Assembly (NCBI GenBank): GCA_039908345.1
Contig: JAMOBD010000004.1
Location: forward strand, 36,028 to 100,027
DNA length: 64,000 nt
Source: Magnetospirillum sp. WYHS-4
Lineage (GTDB): Bacteria; Pseudomonadota; Alphaproteobacteria; Rhodospirillales; GLO-3
Direction of reading: 5' to 3'
Shown in pieces: positions 18,562 to 27,063 of this stretch; position 1 is the stretch's first letter; each line of letters starts with the position of its first letter. A program made the position numbers and the translations under genes. The notes below the pieces were generated by a model that worked only from the letters and a program-made list of their open reading frames with translations, did no database searches and was not told the origin of the DNA.

Positions 18562-19470
18562 ATGACGGAAGCGGTCAAGAGTGCGGCGAGCGATATTCCA
18601 AGCGGCCACTGGGTGGACCGCCTGGTGCCGCGTCCCCTGCGGCCCTATCTGCGCTTGGCGCGCGTCGATAGGCCCATCGGCACCTGGCTGCTGCTTTTCC
18701 CCGGCTGGTGGAGTTTGGCCCTGGCTGCCGACGGCCGCCCCGACCTGCGGCTGTTCGGCCTGTTCGCCTTGGGGGCGCTGGTCATGCGCGGCGCCGGTTG
18801 CACGGTCAACGACATCGCCGACCGCGACGTGGACGGCCGGGTGGCCCGCACCGCCACCCGCCCCATTCCGGCCGGCGAGGTGACGGTATTCCAGGCCTTG
18901 CTGTTCCTGGTCGTCCTATGTTCCGTCGGCTTGGCGGTGCTGCTTCAATTCAATCCGATCGCCATCATGGTCGGCGGCTCGTCCCTGGTGCTGATCGCCG
19001 TCTATCCCTTGATGAAGCGCGTCACCTACTGGCCGCAGGCGGTGCTGGGGCTGGCCTTCAACTGGGGCGCCCTGCTGGGCTGGGCTGCGGTGCGGGGCGA
19101 ACTGGACTGGCCGGCCCTGGCGCTCTATGCGGGCGGCATCTTCTGGACGCTGGGCTACGACACCATCTACGCCCACCAGGACAAGGAAGACGACATCCTG
19201 ATCGGCGTGAAGTCCACCGCGCTACGCCTGGGCGCCGCGACCCGGACTTGGCTGTACGGTTTCTACGGTGCGGCGCTCGCCTTCTTCGGGCTGGCCGGAG
19301 GCTTGGCCGGCCTCGCTTGGCCCTTCTACCTGGGTCTCGCCGTGGCCGGCCTTCATTTGGGTTGGCAGGCCGCCAAGGTCGACACCGACGATCCTCGCGA
19401 CTGCCTCGACAAATTCAAGTCCAACCGCTATTTCGGCTGGCTCCTGCTGGGGGCGGTGTTGGCCGGGTGA
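18562..19470 (+). CDS. ubiA: 4-hydroxybenzoate polyprenyltransferase
   Basis: 302 residues, multi-span inner-membrane protein. Both Mg-prenyl-diphosphate sites are present: NDIADRDVDGRVARTATRP (about 85-103) and GYDTIYAHQDKEDD (about 195-208). It attaches the polyprenyl tail to 4-hydroxybenzoate in ubiquinone synthesis. Its ATG lies only 19 bases from the divergent rsmE start, so its promoter must sit inside rsmE. Its stop is 8 bases from the convergent TolC-like gene. Confidence 0.95.
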   Translation: MTEAVKSAASDIPSGHWVDRLVPRPLRPYLRLARVDRPIGTWLLLFPGWWSLALAADGRPDLRLFGLFALGALVMRGAGCTVNDIADRDVDGRVARTATRPIPAGEVTVFQALLFLVVLCSVGLAVLLQFNPIAIMVGGSSLVLIAVYPLMKRVTYWPQAVLGLAFNWGALLGWAAVRGELDWPALALYAGGIFWTLGYDTIYAHQDKEDDILIGVKSTALRLGAATRTWLYGFYGAALAFFGLAGGLAGLAWPFYLGLAVAGLHLGWQAAKVDTDDPRDCLDKFKSNRYFGWLLLGAVLAG

Positions 19471-19478
19471 CGGTCCGA

Positions 19479-20807
19479 CTATTCGACGATGCCGAGGAAA
19501 CGGGGACTGAGGCGGCCCATGGCCAGCAGGACCTGGAACACGGCGACGCGTTCGTCGTAGGCGGCGGCCGTGTAGTTGATCTGAGCGTTGCTGACTTCGT
19601 TCTCGGCGTCCAGCACGTTGATCACGGTCTCCTTGCCCGACTCGCGCAGCTTCTGGCGTGAAATCCAGACTTCGTGGGCGATGTTGACCGCATTTTCCAG
19701 CAACTGGACGCGTTCGCGGGCGGTCAGCAGGGCCTGCCATGCCAGCCGCGTCTGTTCGGTCACCTTGCGGCCCATGTGCAGGGCCGTGTCCTTGCTGGCC
19801 CCGTAGCTGAAAGCCGCCTGGCTCGCCGCATGTTGGGTCGAAAAGCCCGTGAACATGTCCCAGGTGGCCTGGACGCCGACGAAATAGTCGCGCCTTGTCC
19901 CCAGGGTGGCGTTCTTATGCTTCTCGTAATTGGCCTTGCCCACCAGATCGATAGTCGGCAGGTACTGGGCGTCCACCACTTCGCGGGCCTCGCGCGCCAC
20001 TTCGACAGCCACCGCGGCGTTATCCACCGCCGGGTTCTCCCTCAAGGCGATTTCGATGGCCTTGTCGAGGTCCGACGGCAGCAGTTCGATGGGCGGCGTC
20101 GGGTCGACCATCGCCTCGACATCGGGAGAATGGGCGAATATCTGATTGTACTTGCTGACGGCATCGGCCAGAGCGCCTTCGTAGGTGACCCGGCGCTCCT
20201 TGGCGGTCTGCAACCGGCGCTTGGCTTCCAGGACGTCCACCGCGACGCCCGAACCGCGCTGCACTCGTTCGTCTTCCAACTGGAGCTGCTTCTGGACGTT
20301 GTCCTCGGCTTGGCGCGAAAGCTGGATCAGCCGGCGTTGCCGAAGAACGTTGATATAGGCGTTGGTGCCTTCGAAAAGGGTGGCCTGCCGGGTCGCTTCC
20401 AGTGTCAGGTCGGCGACCTCGTGGTTCAGGCGTGCCGATTTGACGGCCGATGCCACCACGCCGCCGTCGAACAGGTTCTTGCTCACCGTCACTCCCGCCA
20501 CATTGCGGGTCCGCCGCCATTCCCTGTCGAGCTGGGCGTCCGTGCGGGTGGTAGGATTGCTGACATACTCGGGACCGGCGTCGCCGGTGGCGGACACGGT
20601 CGGCCAGAACTTGGATTCGGCCCTGTCGACGGCCTTGTTCTGGGCGGCGCGGGATTTCTCGGCGGCCTGGATCTGGGGATGGGTCTTGAGCAGGCCGGTC
20701 AGTTCGTCCATCAGCACCAGTTCGGCCGATGCCGCCAGCGCATGCAGGCACACGGCCGCGCCGACCGCCAAACCTTTGCCGAACCGCCGGAACCTCCGAT
20801 GACTCAC
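19479..20807 (-). CDS. TolC-family outer membrane efflux/secretion protein
   Basis: 442 residues from a GTG at 20807, chosen for the GGTGGGA site and because it yields a clean signal peptide (RFGKGLAVGAAVCLHALAASA). An in-frame ATG at 20867 would add 20 residues. Two halves of the OEP repeat are evident, with YEGALADAVSKYNQIFAHSP closing the first and WQALLTARERVQLLENAV with NVLDAENEVSNAQINY in the second. It forms the trimeric outer-membrane channel for type I secretion or RND efflux. No fusion protein or ABC gene adjoins it. It could serve the giant RTX protein encoded about 25 kb away, but that is inference. Confidence 0.9.
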   Translation of the reverse strand: MSHRRFRRFGKGLAVGAAVCLHALAASAELVLMDELTGLLKTHPQIQAAEKSRAAQNKAVDRAESKFWPTVSATGDAGPEYVSNPTTRTDAQLDREWRRTRNVAGVTVSKNLFDGGVVASAVKSARLNHEVADLTLEATRQATLFEGTNAYINVLRQRRLIQLSRQAEDNVQKQLQLEDERVQRGSGVAVDVLEAKRRLQTAKERRVTYEGALADAVSKYNQIFAHSPDVEAMVDPTPPIELLPSDLDKAIEIALRENPAVDNAAVAVEVAREAREVVDAQYLPTIDLVGKANYEKHKNATLGTRRDYFVGVQATWDMFTGFSTQHAASQAAFSYGASKDTALHMGRKVTEQTRLAWQALLTARERVQLLENAVNIAHEVWISRQKLRESGKETVINVLDAENEVSNAQINYTAAAYDERVAVFQVLLAMGRLSPRFLGIVE

Positions 20808-20920
20808 AGAATCCCACCATTTAACCGAATCTCGGCCGAGTCTAACGGCGGGCCCGACTCCGGTCAAGGTTTCACAAGATGTTGTGGTGGGGATTCGCGA
20901 GTCTCGCAGCGGATTGACGC

Positions 20921-21427
20921 TCAGGAAGTCCTGGGATCGATCACTCGTGTCGGCCAGGCAAGTAGGTCCAGCATTTCCCGAAGGGCCCGTTGCCGGGGCT
21001 GGGGAATCACCCTGATGTCGGCTCGCACCCGGGAGAAGGCGTTGGCGGCGAAGAAGGTACCGCCTTCACCCAGACCATGGGCCGCTCGATCGCCAACCAC
21101 GATGAGTTCGGGTTGCCAACCGAGCGCCAAGGTGAAGACCTCCTGGCAAGGCCGGCCACAGGCGATGAGGCGGGAGGCGTCCGGAATCCCCAGTCCCAAA
21201 GCCAACTGCGCCATGCGGAGATTGACCTCGGCACGCAGCCTTTTTTCCGTCTCGTCCGGTGTCAGGAAGGGGGCGTGGTCGCAGTCCAGCCCACGGCCGT
21301 AGTCGATGACATGGGCCAGGGCCAAGGCAGCTCCCTGGGCGCGGGCCAACTTGGCGGCCTCGCGCGCCACGTCGCTTCCGAACCGGTCGATATCGATGGC
21401 CGCCAGGATGCGTCGATAGACCTTCAT
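20921..21427 (-). CDS. Universal stress protein (UspA fold)
   Basis: 168 residues from ATG 21427, overlapping the SulP stop by 4 bases (ATGA). It begins KVYRRILAAIDIDRFG, the usual first strand and helix. It ends with an ATP-site-like ELIVVGDRAAHGLGEGG and AFSRVRADIRVIP, although the classical G-2x-G-9x-G(S/T) spacing is only approximate. USP-SulP pairs occur in several bacteria and may link stress signalling to anion transport. Ligand unknown. Confidence 0.85.
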   Translation of the reverse strand: MKVYRRILAAIDIDRFGSDVAREAAKLARAQGAALALAHVIDYGRGLDCDHAPFLTPDETEKRLRAEVNLRMAQLALGLGIPDASRLIACGRPCQEVFTLALGWQPELIVVGDRAAHGLGEGGTFFAANAFSRVRADIRVIPQPRQRALREMLDLLAWPTRVIDPRTS

Positions 21428-23241
21428 CGGGTCCCCGCCCCCTCGGCGGCGTTGGAAGGACAAGCGATGCAGCCGCGCAGGGCATCGCATTCAAGAAACA
21501 CACTGCGATCACAGGTCTTGCAGATGCTCCGCTCGAAGCGGGCCTGGATGGCGGCCAGAGCCTCGGTTTTCGAACGGAATGCGTTGTTGTCCCCGATTTC
21601 TTCGAGATGCCCGCCGCGGTGCAGGGAATGGCGGGCCGCTTCCTTGAGTCCGATCAGATAGAGTCCGCCGCCCGCGTCGCGTCGCCGCCGGGCTTCCTGG
21701 ACAAGGGCCTCGGCGCCGGCGATATCGATGAAGTTGATTCCCGACGCCACCATCGCCAAATGCTTCTGCCCCGGATCAACGCTTCTCAGGCGCGCAAGAA
21801 CATAAGGCACCGCTCCGAAGAACAGGGAGCCGTCGAGACGGACGATCTTGATCTGCGGGCATTCAGGCAGCAGCGGGTCGGTGGTGAACTTGCGCTTTGG
21901 ATTGGCCGGATCGGGAACGCGCGCCAAGATCTGCGGGCGCGAGGTGCGATTGAGGTAAAGCAGCAAGGACAGGATGACGCCAGCCAGGATGGCGACCTCC
22001 AGTTCGGCGAGGATGGCGCCGAAGAAAGTCACGGCGAGGATCGCCGTCTCGGCGCGGCTGCTTTTCAGTATCTGGCGGATGTGATGAAAGTCGATTAGGC
22101 CCCAGGCTACAAGGAAAAGAACGCCGGCCATTGCTGCGGTGGGAAGATAGGCTGCGAGGGGGGTAAGCAGCACAACGGCCACCGCCAGCAACAGGCCGGC
22201 GAACACGGCGGCCAGCGGCGTCTTTGCGCCGGCCTGATAGTTGAGCCCGCTGCGATTGAACGAGCCGGTGGCCACGTAGGCGGAAAAGAAGCTTCCTACG
22301 ATATTCGACAGTCCCTGGCCGATGAATTCTCGGTTGCCGTTGATCTGCTGGCCGCTACGTACCGCGAGCGCTCGGGAGATAGATACCGCCTCGGTCAGGG
22401 CGAAGAGAGTCATGGCCAGCGCGCCGGGCGCCAACTGCCGAAAGGTATCGAACGACAAGGACGGCGCCGACAGGGGCGGCAGCGCGGACGGCAGGGCACC
22501 GATGGCCGGAACCGAAGCGCCCAGCCGGTTGGCGGCATAGGCGGCGCCGCTGCCAGCCAGGATCGCCACGATCATGTAGGGAATCTTAGGCACGAAGCGT
22601 TTCACCAGCACGCCGGTCAAAAGGGTAAGGAGCGCCACTCCGGTGATTGCCGGATCGATCTCGGGGATGCGGGTGACTAGGTGGACCACCACTTCGTGAA
22701 AATGGCTCCCACGCGGAATAGGTAAGCCGAAGAAGTTCGTCACTTGGTTGGCGGCGATCAACACCGCGGCGCCGGCAGTGAAGCCGATCACCACCGAATG
22801 GGAAATGAAATCGACCAGCGTTCCAAGGCGGAAGGCACCCATCGTCAACTGCAGTAGGCCGACCATGAAGGTTAGTGTCAGAGCGAGTTGGACATAGTGG
22901 GCGCTGCCCGGTTCGGCAAACGGGCTGAGAGCCGAGAGCAGCACGATGGAAGCTGCGGTCGTCGGTCCGGAAACCAAGTGCCAGGACGATCCGCAGAGCG
23001 CGGCGATGATGGCCGGCACGATGCCGGCGTAGAGCCCATATTCGGGAGGCATGCCGGCGATGGTAGCGAAGGCGACGCCTTGAGGTAGGGCGACGACGGC
23101 GCCGGTCAGCCCGGCCACGGCGTCGGCCGCCAGGGTACGGCGGCCGACCAGCGGCAACCAAGCGGGAAAGGGCATGCGGAAATTGAGGGAGGGGAGGTCA
23201 AGGCCGGGGGAGCCGGCCCTGGGCAGCAGCGGTATCGTCAT
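21424..23241 (-). CDS. SulP-family anion transporter with STAS domain and Cys-rich tail
   Basis: 605 residues. The membrane part has the SulP signature near the N-terminus (ALPQGVAFATIAGMPPEYGL) and about 12 hydrophobic spans, including ALTEAVSISRALAVRSGQQI. The C-terminal STAS domain (about 450-560) carries LDGSLFFGAVPYV and INFIDIAGAEALV. The last ~30 residues hold CKTC, then ECDALRGCIAC, giving six cysteines in two CxxC pairs plus two singles. That is unusual for the family and may bind a metal or sense redox. Likely substrates are sulfate or bicarbonate. With aprBA about 18 kb away sulfate is attractive, but this is not shown. Confidence 0.9.
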   Translation of the reverse strand: MTIPLLPRAGSPGLDLPSLNFRMPFPAWLPLVGRRTLAADAVAGLTGAVVALPQGVAFATIAGMPPEYGLYAGIVPAIIAALCGSSWHLVSGPTTAASIVLLSALSPFAEPGSAHYVQLALTLTFMVGLLQLTMGAFRLGTLVDFISHSVVIGFTAGAAVLIAANQVTNFFGLPIPRGSHFHEVVVHLVTRIPEIDPAITGVALLTLLTGVLVKRFVPKIPYMIVAILAGSGAAYAANRLGASVPAIGALPSALPPLSAPSLSFDTFRQLAPGALAMTLFALTEAVSISRALAVRSGQQINGNREFIGQGLSNIVGSFFSAYVATGSFNRSGLNYQAGAKTPLAAVFAGLLLAVAVVLLTPLAAYLPTAAMAGVLFLVAWGLIDFHHIRQILKSSRAETAILAVTFFGAILAELEVAILAGVILSLLLYLNRTSRPQILARVPDPANPKRKFTTDPLLPECPQIKIVRLDGSLFFGAVPYVLARLRSVDPGQKHLAMVASGINFIDIAGAEALVQEARRRRDAGGGLYLIGLKEAARHSLHRGGHLEEIGDNNAFRSKTEALAAIQARFERSICKTCDRSVFLECDALRGCIACPSNAAEGAGTR

Positions 23242-23317
23242 CGGTCCTCGCGGAGCTGGGCTTGCATGTCCCTGAGTCTGGACTCGTCGGGCCCGAGGCC
23301 GATATTGGTAGATTTGC

Positions 23318-23914
23318 TTACTCCGTCTCGCAAGCCAGTCGCACCAGATCGACGATGCTGTTCGCCTTGGCCTTGTCCATGATGTGGGCACGATGGACGT
23401 CCACGGTGCGCGGACTGATGTCCAGGATGGCGCCGATGGCCTTGCTGGAATGGCCGGCGACCAGCAGGTCCAGGATTTCCCGCTCACGCGCCGTCAAGGC
23501 GGTGAAACGCGCACCCTGCGACGAGAAGCGTGCCAGGGTGGCGGGGCCGCGGGCCAGGGCATCCCCAAGGCTGGCTATCAGCACCTCGTCGCGGAAAGGC
23601 TTCTCGATGAAATCGACGGCGCCCGCCTTCAACGCCGCCACCGCCATGGGAACGTCGGCATGTCCGGTGATGATGACCACTGGCAGGGGAATGCCGCGCC
23701 GGGCCAGTTCATGCTGGAGTTCGATGCCACTCATGCCCGGCATGCGGACGTCGGCGACGATGCAGCCTCGCCAAGCCGGCTCGTAGGCTTCCAGGAAAGC
23801 CAGCGCCGACGCGAAAGTGGACACCAAGTAGCCGGCTGCGCTCAGTTGCATGTCCAGGGCGTCGCGGACCGCCTCGTTGTCGTCGATGACGAAGATCATC
23901 TCCTCGGCCGGCAT
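23318..23914 (-). CDS. FixJ/NarL-type response regulator
   Basis: 198 residues from ATG 23914. The REC domain has FVIDDNEAVRDAL, phospho-acceptor D55 in CIVADVRMPGMSG, T in ITGHAD and K in EKPFRD. The LuxR-type HTH is LTAREREILDLLVAGHSSKA onward, with a recognition helix in DISPRTVDVHRAHIMDK. It starts 1 base after the histidine kinase stop, so this is a cognate pair. The SulP gene begins 76 bases downstream and is the most obvious target. Confidence 0.92.
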   Translation of the reverse strand: MPAEEMIFVIDDNEAVRDALDMQLSAAGYLVSTFASALAFLEAYEPAWRGCIVADVRMPGMSGIELQHELARRGIPLPVVIITGHADVPMAVAALKAGAVDFIEKPFRDEVLIASLGDALARGPATLARFSSQGARFTALTAREREILDLLVAGHSSKAIGAILDISPRTVDVHRAHIMDKAKANSIVDLVRLACETE

Positions 23915-23915
23915 G

Positions 23916-25448
23916 TCAATCTTCCTTTCCTTCCGCCTGCGGCAGTGTGAACTTGAAGATAGCCCCGCGGTGCGGGTTGGATTCGGCCCAAAGGCGTCCG
24001 TCATGGGCCTCGATTATTGACTTGCTCAGCGACAACCCCAGTCCCATGCCGGCCGCCTTGGTGGTGACGAAGGGTTTGAAGAGATGCGGCAGGATTTCCG
24101 GAGCGATTCCGGGACCATTGTCGCGCAGGCCGAATTCGATCCGGTCGCCGGCCGGTGCCGCCGAGACCTCGATCATTCCACCGGCGACACCCGATCCCAG
24201 GATCGCCTGGTGGGCATTGCGCAGCAGGTTGAGGATCACCTGGACGATCTGGGTCTTGTCGCAGAGTACCCGAGGCAGGGCCGGCGGCACCAGGGCGTGG
24301 ATGACCACGCCACTGGCCGTGATCTCGGCGCCGGCCAGACGGATCGCGTCGTCTACCAGTTCCTCCACCGCCACCGTCTCGACCCGGATATCGCCCTTCT
24401 TCATGAAATCCCGCAGGCGGCGAATGATATCCCCGGCTTGCTCGATTTGGTCCAGGCCCTTGGTGAACGCGACGACGGCCTTGTCGGTGTTGGGCTTGGC
24501 GCCGCCCAACAGCCGCAGGCCCGCCTCGCCATAACTCATAGCCGCGGTCAGGGGTTGATTGAGTTCGTGAGCAAGACCGGAGGCCATCTCCCAGCCAATG
24601 TTCAGCCGGAGCACATGGGCCAGTTCGGTCTGGCGGGCCTTCAACTTCTCCTCGGTGGCCCGTCGCTCGCTGACGATGGCACCCAGGGCAAGGCCGGTGG
24701 CCGCCAGGGCGAGCATCCGCACCTGCAGTTCGATGATCGCATCAGCCCGGTGCACGACGATCAGATGGGACACCATCAATCCGACGAAAGTTGCAGCCAA
24801 GGCGGCTGCGGCACCTGCCACGCCGTGACGAGCGGCGATCCAGGCGAAAGGCAGGAACAGCAGGTAGAAGAAGCGGATCTCCTCGTTGACGAATTGGCCG
24901 AAGACTTCCCATCCGAGCAACACCAGGCTGGCTACCTGGGCCACCGTCTCCAGGGACGGCCATCTCCGCCAGGGGGCGATGCCCTGGCGCAGGAGGATCG
25001 GGATCAGCGGGAACACCGCTACTCCGGCCACCGTCTGGGAAAAGAACAGGCCCGTCATGGCCGCCATGCGGTCCGCCGGCAGGAGAAAGAGGCCCTGGGC
25101 AAGCGCCGCCAATGCGGAGGCGCTCGCGACGATTCCAAACAGCGTCAGCACGTCGCGAGGGCGGTCGAGGCCGCCGTTGAAGCGGCGGCGCCGCATCGCG
25201 AGTCCCGCGGCACCGAACGACAGGGCCTGCAAGGCCCCTTCCGCCGAGGCTCCTCCCAGCCCGACCAAGTTCGCCAGGAAGGGGGCCGCCAAGGCGATGG
25301 GCAGGACCATCGTGCCCAGGCGATGCGTTGCGGCCAGAACCAGGGCGGGCAACAGGCTCCACGGCGCGGCCGGCGAGGAACCGATGCCGGCGGCCAAAAG
25401 ATAGATGGCGAGGAAAATGGCACTGCCGACCAAGTCGTTCCGCTTCAT
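23916..25448 (-). CDS. Membrane histidine kinase with MASE1-like sensor
   Basis: 510 residues. Residues 1-265 hold about eight hydrophobic spans of MASE1 type. A short coiled coil leads to HisKA with the phospho-histidine in GLAHELNQPLTAAMSYGEAG. The HATPase domain has the N box NLLRNAHQAI, then DNGPGIAPE and GMGLGLSLSKSIIEAHDG. The ATG overlaps the stop of a 35-codon 5-oxoprolinase relic (CGATGA), so its translation may depend on ribosomes ending there. With the FixJ-like regulator it forms a two-component system probably sensing a membrane or redox signal. Confidence 0.92.
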   Translation of the reverse strand: MKRNDLVGSAIFLAIYLLAAGIGSSPAAPWSLLPALVLAATHRLGTMVLPIALAAPFLANLVGLGGASAEGALQALSFGAAGLAMRRRRFNGGLDRPRDVLTLFGIVASASALAALAQGLFLLPADRMAAMTGLFFSQTVAGVAVFPLIPILLRQGIAPWRRWPSLETVAQVASLVLLGWEVFGQFVNEEIRFFYLLFLPFAWIAARHGVAGAAAALAATFVGLMVSHLIVVHRADAIIELQVRMLALAATGLALGAIVSERRATEEKLKARQTELAHVLRLNIGWEMASGLAHELNQPLTAAMSYGEAGLRLLGGAKPNTDKAVVAFTKGLDQIEQAGDIIRRLRDFMKKGDIRVETVAVEELVDDAIRLAGAEITASGVVIHALVPPALPRVLCDKTQIVQVILNLLRNAHQAILGSGVAGGMIEVSAAPAGDRIEFGLRDNGPGIAPEILPHLFKPFVTTKAAGMGLGLSLSKSIIEAHDGRLWAESNPHRGAIFKFTLPQAEGKED

Positions 25449-25552
25449 CGCAACGCCTCCCCGAAGCGGCCGTCGGGCCGGCGCCAGATGGCGTCGGTGA
25501 AGGTACCGCCCCGGTCGATCCAGAACCGCCAGCCGCCGGGTTGTCCGTTCAT
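25445..25552 (-). pseudogene. 5-oxoprolinase / hydantoinase A N-terminal remnant, 35 codons
   Basis: ATG 25552 opens a frame of 35 codons whose product contains GGWRFWIDRGGTFTD and RRPDGRFGEALR. This matches the extreme N-terminus of 5-oxoprolinase (W-FWIDRGGTFTD...PDG), normally a protein of about 1,200 residues. The frame then stops in a TGA overlapping the histidine kinase ATG. It looks like the surviving head of a gene whose body was replaced by the kinase-regulator-SulP-USP block. It may persist as a leader peptide for the kinase. It lies 17 bases after gcvPB. Confidence 0.75.
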
Positions 25553-25569
25553 GGCCGGAACGCAGATAT

Positions 25570-27063
25570 CTAACCTGCCGCTTCCCGCCACCGCAGCACC
25601 GGATTCCTCGCGGCGGCGATTTCGTCCAGGCGGCGGCGGGGCGCCAGGCGGGGGGAATCCTTGAAGGCCTGAGTCTCGCCCTTCCTGGCGCGGCGGGCCA
25701 GTTCCTTCACCACCCCGGCGAACTGGTCGATGCCTTCCTTGGTCTCGGTCTCGGTAGGCTCCATCAGCAGGGCGCCGTGCACCACCAGGGGGAAGTACAT
25801 GGTCATGGGATGGAAGCCCTCGTCGATCAACGCCTTGGCGAAATCGAGGGTGGAAACTCCGGTGTCCTTGAGGAACCGGTCGTCGAACAGGGCCTCGTGC
25901 ATGCAGGGCCCCGCGAAGGACGGCGACAGGTCGTCTTTCAGCAGCGCCAGCAGGTAGTTGGCGTTCAGCACCGCGTCTTCCGCCACCTGCTTCAGGCCGT
26001 CGCCGCCCATGCTCATCATGTAGGCGAGCGCGCGGACGATCACCCCGAACTGGCCGTGAAAGCCCTTCACCCGGCCGAGCGGCGCGCCGGCGGCGTCTTC
26101 CGCCCGCTCGATCAGGCGATAACTGCCGTCCGCTTGGCGCACCACGTGGGGCAGCGGCGCGAAGGGCGCCAGTTCGGCCGACAGCGCCACCGGTCCGGCC
26201 CCCGGACCGCCGCCGCCGTGAGGCGTCGAGAAGGTCTTATGCAGATTGAGGTGCATGCAGTCGACGCCCAGGTCGCCCGGCCGCACCTTGCCGACGATGG
26301 CGTTCATGTTGGCGCCGTCGCAATAGAAGAAGGCGCCGGCCCCATGGGTGGCCGCGGCGATTTCCAGGATCTCGTCTTCGAACAGGCCGCAGGTGTTGGG
26401 ATTGGTGACCATGATGGCGGCCACCCCTTCGTCCAGTTCGGCCTTCAGGGCGGCCAGGTCGACGCGGCCCCGCGCGTTGGCCGGAATCGACTGGATGCCG
26501 TAGCCGCAAAGATGGGCGCTGGACGGATTGGTGCCGTGGGCCGATTCCGGCACCAGCACCCGGCGGCGGGCGTCGCCGCGCGCTTCCTGCGCGGCGCGGA
26601 TGGTCATCAGGCCGGCCAGTTCGCCATGCGCGCCGGCCGCCGGCGACAGGCAGAGGCCGGGCAGGCCCACGATCGCCGCCAGCCAGCGCGCCCCGGTCTC
26701 CAACAGTTCCAAGGCGCCCTGTACGGTGCTTTGCGGCTGCAGGGGATGAAGCTGGGCGAGGCCCGGCAGGCGGGCCAGCTTCTCGCCCATCCGCGGGTTG
26801 TGCTTCATGGTGCAGGACCCCAGCGGATAGAAGCCGGCATCGATGGCATAGTTCTTCTGCGACAGGCGGGTGTAATGGCGCACCGCCTGCGGCTCGGACA
26901 GGCCGGGCAGGCCGACGGGGGCCTTGCGGGCCTTGCCGCCTAAGCGGTCGGCGATGGCGGGCGGCTCGGGCAGGTCGACTCCGGTGCGGCCTTCGTGGCC
27001 TTGCTCGAAGATCAGCGGCTCTTCCATCTGGAGGCCGCGGTTGCCGGTCAAAGTTCCGGGCAT
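25570..27063 (-). CDS. gcvPB: Glycine dehydrogenase (decarboxylating) subunit 2
   Basis: 497 residues from ATG 27063. The PLP lysine is in NLHKTFSTPHGGGGPG. Other conserved blocks are FYPLGSCTMKHNPR and LVPESAHGTNPSSA. With GcvPA it forms the P-protein of the glycine cleavage system, which decarboxylates glycine and passes the aminomethyl group to the lipoyl arm of GcvH. Its ATG overlaps the gcvPA stop (TGATG), coupling the two subunits. The split P-protein is common in alphaproteobacteria. Confidence 0.96.
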   Translation of the reverse strand: MPGTLTGNRGLQMEEPLIFEQGHEGRTGVDLPEPPAIADRLGGKARKAPVGLPGLSEPQAVRHYTRLSQKNYAIDAGFYPLGSCTMKHNPRMGEKLARLPGLAQLHPLQPQSTVQGALELLETGARWLAAIVGLPGLCLSPAAGAHGELAGLMTIRAAQEARGDARRRVLVPESAHGTNPSSAHLCGYGIQSIPANARGRVDLAALKAELDEGVAAIMVTNPNTCGLFEDEILEIAAATHGAGAFFYCDGANMNAIVGKVRPGDLGVDCMHLNLHKTFSTPHGGGGPGAGPVALSAELAPFAPLPHVVRQADGSYRLIERAEDAAGAPLGRVKGFHGQFGVIVRALAYMMSMGGDGLKQVAEDAVLNANYLLALLKDDLSPSFAGPCMHEALFDDRFLKDTGVSTLDFAKALIDEGFHPMTMYFPLVVHGALLMEPTETETKEGIDQFAGVVKELARRARKGETQAFKDSPRLAPRRRLDEIAAARNPVLRWREAAG

